Of a stretch of 17,719 bases of DNA, positions 7,672 to 14,480 are shown in pieces. The notes under the pieces were generated by a model. It did no database searches, was not told where the DNA came from, and saw nothing but the letters and a program-made list of their open reading frames with translations. Each line of letters begins with the position of its first letter. Position 1 is the stretch's first letter. Made by a program: the position numbers and the translations under genes. Source of the stretch: Planctomycetaceae bacterium UBA969 (GTDB taxonomy: Bacteria; Planctomycetota; Planctomycetia; Gemmatales; Gemmataceae); contig DBCB01000005.1 in assembly GCA_002303765.1 (NCBI GenBank), forward strand, positions 1-17,719. Reading direction: 5' to 3'.

Positions 7672-10600
7672 TCACGAAACAATCGGTCCAGTGGTGCTGT
7701 CACCCAATTCACCCGCCAACCGTGGATCGACCGCATTAAATTTACGAACAATAATGGTGTACAATATAGGCACTAAAAACAGAGTTAAAAAAGTGGAACT
7801 AAATAAGCCACCTACAACTGCCCGTGCCAAAGGAACATTTGCCTCGTTCCCACGGCCTGTTCCCAATGCCATGGGTGTCAACGCAAGCACCGTTGCGAGA
7901 AATGTCATCAAGATTGGGCGAAAACGGGTAGAAGCAGCAGCACAAATAGCTTCTCTTGCACTGGTACCATTCAGCCTACTTCGATTTGCAAAATCCACTA
8001 ATAACACACCATTGTTCACCGCAATTCCAACCAGAAAAATAACGCCCATCAAAGATTGCACATTTAAGGTGGTACCTGTCAGGTATAACATCCATAACAC
8101 TCCAATGAACCCTAAAGGCACGGTCGACATAATCACCAACGGGCCAGACCAAGATCGAAATAAAGTCACTTGCAACAAGTAAACCAACACTGCAGCAAGC
8201 ACCAAACCCAAAGAAAGTTGGCGAAATGAATCATTCATTCGCCCGTATTCCCCTTTAAGCTGTAATCGCATTCCCTCGGGAAGTTCAACGGTTTTTACGA
8301 TGTCGGTAATTTCTCCTGCCACCGCCCCCATGTCTCTTCCCTCAGTGTTTACCAAAAGATTTGTCACCTTTCGAAGCCCCGCATGGTTGATTTCTACCGC
8401 ACCCGATTTTCTTCGGGGGGTTACCAACGATCCAAGATTCACAGGCGTAGGCTGGCCAGCACCTTTCACAGGAAGCCCCATAACATCATCTAATTTACGA
8501 TCTACATCTTCGGGGTATTGCACCCCAACGAAATACTGGTTACCCGTTTGCGAATCGATCCAGAAATTTCGGCTCACAGAAACGCTCGAATTTAAAGCGA
8601 CCACAACTTGAAGCACTACATCCTCTGCTGAAAGTCCAAGTTTCGCAGCTTTAACCCGGTCAACATCCAGCACCAAGTAAGGTGCATCATCCCGCTGGTG
8701 TACCCGCACATCAACAGTCCCCCTTACGGAAGAAACACTTTCGCGCAGCTTTCTAGCAATGCTCAAAGATTGCTCAACCGTGCCTCCTTCAATCTCAATG
8801 TCAATGGGTGAGGAAGCCCCTTGATTAAGCGCGGTAGAAATCATCCCACCCGTATCAAAATCAACCCGCAGATCGCTAAACTCTGGCTTGGCATTAAACA
8901 AATGCCTCAAACTCGCAGCATATTCCTGTGCACTTTTCGACCTCTTATGATTCAACTGCACCCGGATTACTGCATCTTGCTGCCCGGAATTCGTGGTATA
9001 CGCAGCAGACCAATCAGGGTTCAACCCAATTTCAGAAACAATCATTTCACGTTCTGAAGCAGGGATTTTCTCTTTAAGAAACTGCTCTACTTGCTTCACA
9101 CGATTTTCGCTGGTATCAAGGCGCAGGTTGGAAGGCGACCTAAGGTGCAAGGTAATCTGGCCCGCATCCACTTGCGGAAAAAACTCTCGCCCGATCCCCT
9201 TCAACAGCCCAAGTGATAATACAAAAAGCATCACCACACCAAAAATCACCGTAGCCCGATGCTCTAAGCTCCAATCAAGCAGGCTTAAATACCTTTGAGT
9301 CAAACGATCTAATACTAATTGAAAGCGATCTAAGAACTGCAACAGCCTTCCCGATTTCCTTGCAACTGGAGCTACACTGGAATGAAGATGCTCATCAGGC
9401 AGGAAATTTGCGCACATCATAGGCACGAAAGTTCGCGATAATAAAAAGGATGTTAGCATTGCAAAACCTACTGCCATGGTGAGCGGGCGAAATAAAAATC
9501 CTCCTATTCCAGGCATCAGGGCCAGTGGCGCCAAAACCAAAACCGTGGTGAAAGTTGCAACCAATACAGGCACCATCACTTCAGAACAACCATCAAGTGC
9601 TGCCCTTACCCGCGACTTACCCATGTGATAATTCCGGTGATTATTTTCAAGTTCAACAATTGCATCATCCACCAAGGGGCCGATTGCCAAGGCTAGGCCT
9701 GCAAGTGTCATCGCATTGATGGTATTGCCTGTAATATGCAAACCAATCACAGCTCCCATGAGTGCAAGAGGAATTGAAAACGATGCAATTAGGGTCATCC
9801 TCCAATTCCCTAAAAATAAAAGAATCATGATGGAAACTAACAAAGCCCCGATTACCGCCTCTTCCACCAGCGAGCTAAGTGCGGAACGTACCACCACGGT
9901 TTGATCCATCACCAGATCTAACTTCGTACCTTTGGGCAATCGCTCTTCCATTTCTGGAATAAGATTGCGCACTCCATCAACGACTTTCAAACTGCTGGAG
10001 CCACGCTGGCGATAAATGGGAACAAAAACCTCATTGCGATCATCAATGCGAACTCTGGAAGTTTGAATAGCAGAGGCATCCTCCGCCCGACCGATATCTC
10101 GTAAAAGCACATTCGAAACCCCACCAAAAGTGAGAGGCATATCGTTAAAGTCTTCAACTTTTTCCGCCATCGCATTGCTATCAAGCAGCAACTGATCTGA
10201 TCCAAAATAAGCGGTTCCCGGGGTGACCATGAGATTGCCTTTACGCAAAGCTGCAACCACATCGAGGGGCGCCATATTACGCGCTTCCATTTTTGCAGGA
10301 TCAAGATAAACCATTACGCTTCGATCACGCCCGCCAACCACCACGGGTGAAATACAGCCTGGCACAGCCCCCAGCATGTTTCGAACCTCTATTCGTGCAA
10401 CATCCTTCTGCCTGGCATCATCCATAAATGGGTTACTTACCGTAAGAATTCCAACAGGCAAAGTACCCGTGGCATCAAAAGGCAAAGCAACTGGTGGAAG
10501 GGTATTAGGAGGCAGATTAGGCAGGGCGCCCAAAGCAAGCGAGTTCGTAAGAGTCAGAGCTTCGTTAGGATCAATATCATCTCTAAAGTAAACTTTTACC

Positions 10601-10869
10601 ACGCTCACACCGGGCACCGACCTTGATTCCACCAATCGGGCACCGGGTGCCTGATTCACCCAGCGCTCGATTCGATTGGTGATGGTTTTCTCTATCGAAG
10701 AAGCAGGCATACCAGGGTAATAAGTCAGCACCTGCACTGCAGGCGCCTTGAACACAGGCAGAATATCTATGGGAATGCTTAAAATTGAAAGCGAACCCAG
10801 AATAATCAGCATGAAGACAAACGCTGCAACCATGTACGGATTACGAAGAGATGCCTTAATGAGCCACAT
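7672..10869 (-). CDS. RND efflux pump, inner-membrane permease subunit (canonical TM4 relay)
   Basis: A 1065-residue RND permease, paralogous along its whole length to the pump at 286-3426 (shared stretches include TITNR-ERWVNQAPG, NTINAMTL, LAIGPLVD and LNQGASSPI). The N-terminus MWLIKASLRNPYMVAAFVF leads into TM1 and the SIPIDILPVF motif. The signature FLGNWRMTLIASFSIPLAL follows TM2. The TM4 relay is intact, with D401-D402 in LVDDAIVELEN. TM10 carries N952-N953 (AVNNGVLLVDF), the version common in RND pumps that lack the AcrB lysine. All twelve membrane segments and both periplasmic loops appear present, and the protein should be a working proton-driven exporter. The ATG at 10869 follows a modest GAAAGG ribosome binding site. 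The hydrolase gene ends 62 bases upstream on the same strand. Substrate cannot be read from the sequence. Confidence 0.95.
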   Translation of the reverse strand: MWLIKASLRNPYMVAAFVFMLIILGSLSILSIPIDILPVFKAPAVQVLTYYPGMPASSIEKTITNRIERWVNQAPGARLVESRSVPGVSVVKVYFRDDIDPNEALTLTNSLALGALPNLPPNTLPPVALPFDATGTLPVGILTVSNPFMDDARQKDVARIEVRNMLGAVPGCISPVVVGGRDRSVMVYLDPAKMEARNMAPLDVVAALRKGNLMVTPGTAYFGSDQLLLDSNAMAEKVEDFNDMPLTFGGVSNVLLRDIGRAEDASAIQTSRVRIDDRNEVFVPIYRQRGSSSLKVVDGVRNLIPEMEERLPKGTKLDLVMDQTVVVRSALSSLVEEAVIGALLVSIMILLFLGNWRMTLIASFSIPLALMGAVIGLHITGNTINAMTLAGLALAIGPLVDDAIVELENNHRNYHMGKSRVRAALDGCSEVMVPVLVATFTTVLVLAPLALMPGIGGFLFRPLTMAVGFAMLTSFLLSRTFVPMMCANFLPDEHLHSSVAPVARKSGRLLQFLDRFQLVLDRLTQRYLSLLDWSLEHRATVIFGVVMLFVLSLGLLKGIGREFFPQVDAGQITLHLRSPSNLRLDTSENRVKQVEQFLKEKIPASEREMIVSEIGLNPDWSAAYTTNSGQQDAVIRVQLNHKRSKSAQEYAASLRHLFNAKPEFSDLRVDFDTGGMISTALNQGASSPIDIEIEGGTVEQSLSIARKLRESVSSVRGTVDVRVHQRDDAPYLVLDVDRVKAAKLGLSAEDVVLQVVVALNSSVSVSRNFWIDSQTGNQYFVGVQYPEDVDRKLDDVMGLPVKGAGQPTPVNLGSLVTPRRKSGAVEINHAGLRKVTNLLVNTEGRDMGAVAGEITDIVKTVELPEGMRLQLKGEYGRMNDSFRQLSLGLVLAAVLVYLLQVTLFRSWSGPLVIMSTVPLGFIGVLWMLYLTGTTLNVQSLMGVIFLVGIAVNNGVLLVDFANRSRLNGTSAREAICAAASTRFRPILMTFLATVLALTPMALGTGRGNEANVPLARAVVGGLFSSTFLTLFLVPILYTIIVRKFNAVDPRLAGELGDSTTGPIVS

Positions 10870-10914
10870 TATCGTTAAGCCTTTCAGCTAAAAACTGATG
10901 ACAAACATTTGAGC

Positions 10915-10930
10915 AACGGCATAAGCCGTT
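10915..10930 (-). other. Intercistronic stem-loop between hydrolase and pump genes
   Basis: AACGGC and GCCGTT form a perfect 6-bp stem with a 4-base loop, starting directly after the hydrolase stop codon on the minus strand. Flanking GAG and CTC could extend it across a short internal loop. No T-run follows, so it does not look like a simple intrinsic terminator. It may instead stabilise the upstream transcript or tune expression of the pump genes relative to the hydrolase. Confidence 0.5.
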
Positions 10931-10931
10931 A

Positions 10932-11984
10932 TTACTCTGGCTTCAAGGCAGAAAAACCCTTCGCTGGTTTGAAACCTTTTGTAGAATCGCCTATCAAATT
11001 GTCTCCCTGTAAATCCATCTTCCGCAGGCCGGAATCTGTGCTGAAATCAAGTTCTTTGAAATTGACCCAGATGATATTGGGAGAAAGAGTGGATTCGTAA
11101 TAAAAATTTCCGTTGGTGAGATCAATGACCGTGCGCCAGCGGGTAGGACTGTTATGCGGTTGGCCCGAAACCATTGCCTTTACATCTATCTCTGAAAAAG
11201 GTTGTGAAACATTTCGCATCACGCTAAAAACATAAGCGACCGATTCACGATTATTTGAAGCTTTGGGTAATCCCTGCAAATAATATGCAGCCCGAACAAA
11301 ACGATCTGCTGCAGCACTGCTTCCGGGCAGTGGGTCATTTCCGCCAAAGCCTTTATAGTTGGCCAATTTCTCTAATTGCTTTGAAAACACTGGGTCATTG
11401 GTCATCACAGTATGCTTGCGGCTATGGTATACCTTTGGTTTTCCATTTTGATATTCGATGATAACAGAATCCCCTGTAGAATCTTCGAACGCTAAATGTG
11501 TACTTGCCTTCAATCCATCAAATTTAGTGGTAACAATTTGAAAGGGATCTTTCTCGAATGCAGCGGCAACTTCCGCAACAGAAGCAAAGTTATCCAAACA
11601 ATATTGCAACCAAACCCCCAAGCTCATCGCTGGTCGGGTTAGATCACGGGCACCATAATCCGAAGTGCCAAGCCATAACATATGCCCAGCAAGGCCTTTT
11701 TCGTTAACACCATCCACGACCCCCGCACCGTCGCGCACCAATGCCAACTGCCCATACTTGGACTTCCACTTAACAGAGTTTGGGCCTACCAACCCATCCC
11801 GCTCAATTCCACGGGGGATGACAAAGAAATCAGCCGCCATATCATTGATCCAGTCCATGTTTCGACCAACAGTCACAGCATGGCCATTGGTATTCCACAA
11901 AGCGCGTGAGCAAGCCAGAACCGATGTTGCAACCATCGTGATACATAAAAGCACAGCCATGAATTTTTGGATGACCATTCGCAT
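10932..11984 (-). CDS. Secreted choloylglycine hydrolase / linear amide C-N hydrolase family protein (Ntn hydrolase)
   Basis: A 350-residue Ntn hydrolase that cleaves non-peptide amide bonds; family members act on conjugated bile salts, penicillin V or N-acyl homoserine lactones. A signal peptide (residues 1-24, MRMVIQKFMAVLL... ending VLA) would place Cys25 at the new N-terminus, as the nucleophile must be. Counting Cys25 as the family's Cys2, Arg41 and Asp44 in GRNMDW fall exactly on the canonical Arg18 and Asp21. The motifs MTNDPVF (Asn196) and LPGSSAAADRFVRAA (Arg228) supply the other conserved active-site positions. The NEKGL motif is present around 94-98. The exported form resembles the Gram-negative branch of the family. 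GGAG lies eight bases before the ATG. The RND pump and adaptor genes follow on the same strand after 62 bases, suggesting a shared role, perhaps detoxification or signal turnover. The actual substrate is unknown. Confidence 0.9.
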   Translation of the reverse strand: MRMVIQKFMAVLLCITMVATSVLACSRALWNTNGHAVTVGRNMDWINDMAADFFVIPRGIERDGLVGPNSVKWKSKYGQLALVRDGAGVVDGVNEKGLAGHMLWLGTSDYGARDLTRPAMSLGVWLQYCLDNFASVAEVAAAFEKDPFQIVTTKFDGLKASTHLAFEDSTGDSVIIEYQNGKPKVYHSRKHTVMTNDPVFSKQLEKLANYKGFGGNDPLPGSSAAADRFVRAAYYLQGLPKASNNRESVAYVFSVMRNVSQPFSEIDVKAMVSGQPHNSPTRWRTVIDLTNGNFYYESTLSPNIIWVNFKELDFSTDSGLRKMDLQGDNLIGDSTKGFKPAKGFSALKPE

Positions 11985-12077
11985 TTAACAATTCTCCAGA
12001 AGTAAGAAACCTAACTTATTCCATATCACTATACATGAATCTTAAGGTATCTGGTAAATTTCGAGCAAGCTTCAAAT

Positions 12078-12109
12078 AAAAAAGGCCCCTTGATAACAAG
12101 AAGCCTTTT
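12078..12109 (-). terminator. Intrinsic terminator after the oxidoreductase gene
   Basis: On the minus strand, AAAAGGC and GCCTTTT form the outer stem, with an inner CTTG/CAAG stem and a 4-base loop separated by a 2x2 internal loop. A run of T follows (TTTTTTATTT). It lies about 32 bases past the oxidoreductase stop, and it insulates that gene from the hydrolase-pump unit downstream. Confidence 0.75.
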
Positions 12110-12141
12110 CATTGAGCCTTTTCGCTTGACGAACGAATCAA

Positions 12142-13464
12142 TTACAAGCCTTCAACTTCATAACCCTTGCGGTAGGTCTTACGCACAAATTGGTTAGCAT
12201 CCTTGAAGTTGGTGATCTCCATTTTCTCTGCATTCCAAGTCAATTCCTGCTTGGGAAAGCGGGTAGACATCGTGCCTAATAAAACTGATTCAGTCATCGG
12301 ACCAGAATAACTGAATGGAGCAGAAGCAGCGCCATTGCCCCTGCAAGCTTCCACCCATTGCAGATAATGGTTGTCACCTGGAATTTTAACAATGGGGATA
12401 TCCTTGCCTTTTTCTGTTGGGAAAAGAACAGGAGCACCAATATAAGGAGAATACAAAACACCCGTGGTGCCAATGTATATCGAGCCTTGATCAGTAATCT
12501 TACGATCGCCCAGCAAGGCTTGAACTTCCTTGCCCGGCCTCAGGCTGCCATCGAACCAATTAAGTGTAACCGTATCAGTGGTGAAATTGGTTCCCGGGAA
12601 AGTATACCGGACTTGATTATCAAGACCCCAACTATCAGGGCCGGTACCACCTTGCAGACAGATAACTGAATTAGGGGATGTAAAAGCAACAGAACTAAAA
12701 ACAGGATCAAGGATATGGCAACCCATATCTCCGAAAGTACCTGTGCCAAAGTCTAATCGTTTGCGCCAATTGCCGGGGTGATAATAACCAGTAATATAAG
12801 GTCGTTCTGCAGCAACGCCTAGCCAGCCATTCCAATCAAGTGTTGCAGGAACAGCATCTGTTTTTTCAGGTCGAGGGCCTTTGTCGCCCCATTGCTTACC
12901 ACTCCAGCTATAGATTTCCTTCACCTTACCAACAACGCCAGTCTGGATTGCATTGACCACAGTTTTATGAACTTCGTGGGAATGAATCTGAATACCCATC
13001 TGTGTGACGAGTTTTTTCTCTGCTGCAACCTTGGTTAGCTGTCTGGATTCATAAATGGATTGGGTAAGAGGTTTCTGCGTATAGACATTCAACCCCTGCT
13101 GCATGGCTCGCATGGTAATTGGCGCATGCATATGGTCGGGTGTAGAGATGTTTGCAGAGTTCAAACCTTTTTCCTTGTCGAGCAATTCTCGCCAATCGGT
13201 ATACACCTTCACATCGGGAAATGATTTCTTCAATTCTTCGAGTCTGCTTTTATCCACATCTGCAACAGCAACCAGCTTGAGGTTTTTGCTTGCAGTAAGC
13301 GAATTGATGTCTGAACGAGCCATGCCGCCCGCACCAAAACTGGCATGCATCAAGGTTTCGCTGGGTGCAGCCTGGGTGAATCGTTTGAAAACCATTGGTG
13401 CGGTAAGCGCAATACCCATGGTTTTAATGGCACTACGACGAGTCAATTTAAGTCTACTATTCAT
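12142..13464 (-). CDS. Gfo/Idh/MocA-family NAD(P)-dependent oxidoreductase, Tat-exported
   Basis: A 440-residue protein of the Gfo/Idh/MocA dehydrogenase family, which usually oxidises or reduces sugars and sugar derivatives with NAD(P). A twin-arginine signal (T-R9-R10-S-A-I-K, then a hydrophobic stretch) points to export of the folded, cofactor-loaded enzyme. The Rossmann fold starts near residue 41 with FGAGGMA, followed by VAVADVD. STPDHMHAP (107-115) and TQKPL (129-133, with Lys131 of the family EKP motif, Glu replaced by Gln) mark the rest of the nucleotide-binding domain. The C-terminal domain contains MGCHILDPVF. Planctomycete genomes carry many exported paralogues of this type, so the substrate cannot be assigned. 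AGGAAA precedes the ATG, a palindrome lies further upstream at 13499-13512, and a terminator follows. It is probably a single-gene unit. Confidence 0.9.
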   Translation of the reverse strand: MNSRLKLTRRSAIKTMGIALTAPMVFKRFTQAAPSETLMHASFGAGGMARSDINSLTASKNLKLVAVADVDKSRLEELKKSFPDVKVYTDWRELLDKEKGLNSANISTPDHMHAPITMRAMQQGLNVYTQKPLTQSIYESRQLTKVAAEKKLVTQMGIQIHSHEVHKTVVNAIQTGVVGKVKEIYSWSGKQWGDKGPRPEKTDAVPATLDWNGWLGVAAERPYITGYYHPGNWRKRLDFGTGTFGDMGCHILDPVFSSVAFTSPNSVICLQGGTGPDSWGLDNQVRYTFPGTNFTTDTVTLNWFDGSLRPGKEVQALLGDRKITDQGSIYIGTTGVLYSPYIGAPVLFPTEKGKDIPIVKIPGDNHYLQWVEACRGNGAASAPFSYSGPMTESVLLGTMSTRFPKQELTWNAEKMEITNFKDANQFVRKTYRKGYEVEGL

Positions 13465-13498
13465 CTTGGGTTTCCTGACTTGGTGGGAATTATCCTAA

Positions 13499-13512
13499 GT
13501 GGCCTAGGCCAC
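13499..13512. promoter_or_regulatory. Perfect 14-bp palindrome upstream of the oxidoreductase gene, possible operator
   Basis: GTGGCCTAGGCCAC is a perfect dyad centred about 42 bases before the ATG at 13464. On the minus strand it begins three bases after TATAGT, a possible -10 hexamer, so it would overlap the transcription start. The spacing to a -35-like TTGCTT is too long to be persuasive. The dyad suits a dimeric repressor. No regulator gene is visible nearby. Confidence 0.4.
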
Positions 13513-13571
13513 AACTATACAACTACTCTGGTTTAACCTTAAGCAAAACCAAAAGCAACAAAAACAATTAC

Positions 13572-14303
13572 TCATGGTTTTTTTGTTGTAGGCGGTATCA
13601 CTTCTAAACAGATAGCAACCTTAGTGCCATCGGGCGGAATATTCTCAGTAAAAGCTTCAAATTGCACATCAGCGTTCTGCTTGCTGCTTTCGATTGGAAG
13701 ATCCAGCAAGGCAGATTCAAAATTGCTGACACAAATAACATCGCCTTCGTTTGCAAGGTAGATGGGGGGTTTATTTTTATCGAGTGGATCGGGAACAAAT
13801 CTACTGCCTGCGAAAACCCAATCATGTGCCAAAGCTTTCATTGATTTGGTTTCGCGGACCCAATCCTGTGCGGGCACGCTTAATTTCTTGCCATCTTTTT
13901 CATACATCAAGGTGATGCGAATTACAGAACCCGTTGCAGCTTTGTATTCTGGGCGGAAGGTAACGGGCGAGCCGGGTTCGCCACGCGCAAGCACTAAGGC
14001 TTTATGCAAATCCCGGGCATCAATATCTGCAATTAAAACAGATTCATGCTCCTTGGTTCCTTTCCTGCAAAGCAATTGCTCCAAAGGCCCCATGGTTCTA
14101 CAAACCTCTGCGCTGACCCAGACTTTTCGGGTTTCGCCATCAACTTCAAAAAGAATGTTCGGCCCTACAGGCACCTTCTTGGCTTCCACCTTTTTAGCAT
14201 CATTGGGAAGCGGTTTGGCAGCAGGGCTTTCTTTTTCCTGAGCGCAACCCAAATGCAGGGCCAAACTTAACATCAAGAATAGGCCGGCTAATCTACTAGT
14301 CAT
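13572..14303 (-). CDS. YdjY-like domain protein, probable lipoprotein
   Basis: A 243-residue exported protein. The N-terminus MTSRLAGLFLMLSLALHLGC ends in a Gly-Cys (Cys20) that could be lipidated, though Leu and His at -2 and -3 make the lipobox imperfect. A polar linker follows. From about residue 55 the sequence resembles the YdjY family seen often in planctomycetes: GPLEQLLCRKGTKEHESVLI (73-92), LHKALVLARGEPGSP (99-113), a DWV...DWVFAGSRF segment (137-159) and VICVSNFESALLDLPIESS (189-207). The domain's biochemical role is unknown. The ATG is preceded by GAGGGA. It reads in the same direction as the oxidoreductase but is 107 bases from it, and that gap contains a possible operator, so independent control is likely. 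Family recognition is from motif memory, not from a search. Confidence 0.72.
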   Translation of the reverse strand: MTSRLAGLFLMLSLALHLGCAQEKESPAAKPLPNDAKKVEAKKVPVGPNILFEVDGETRKVWVSAEVCRTMGPLEQLLCRKGTKEHESVLIADIDARDLHKALVLARGEPGSPVTFRPEYKAATGSVIRITLMYEKDGKKLSVPAQDWVRETKSMKALAHDWVFAGSRFVPDPLDKNKPPIYLANEGDVICVSNFESALLDLPIESSKQNADVQFEAFTENIPPDGTKVAICLEVIPPTTKKP

Positions 14304-14421
14304 CGCAAATTCCCTCAGAGGCTTGGCGGGTTTGCCAAGTGTATCTGATTATTATAACCACAAGGGGGTATGAATATAAATAATCAAAACAAAGAACGAT
14401 GATAAATGCAGATATGGAAAT

Positions 14422-14458
14422 AAAAAAACCGGCCCCAGGAATCATTCCCGGGGCCGGT
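14422..14458 (-). terminator. Strong intrinsic terminator of the YTV wall-protein gene
   Basis: The arms 14428-14441 and 14445-14458 form a 14-bp stem with one mismatch (ACCGGCCCC core) and a 3-base loop. On the minus strand it is followed at once by a run of T (complement of the A-run at 14422-14428). It lies 22 bases past the stop of the YTV gene. The plus-strand side has only a weak T-tract. The strength fits a highly expressed structural gene. Confidence 0.9.
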
Positions 14459-14480
14459 CTTATTTTAACTCGCTCAGCTA

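Noticed and set aside
7556..8182. 208-codon plus-strand frame across the pump-adaptor junction
   Set aside because: It is antisense to two well-supported genes, has no recognisable domain, and its composition is that of a mirror frame.
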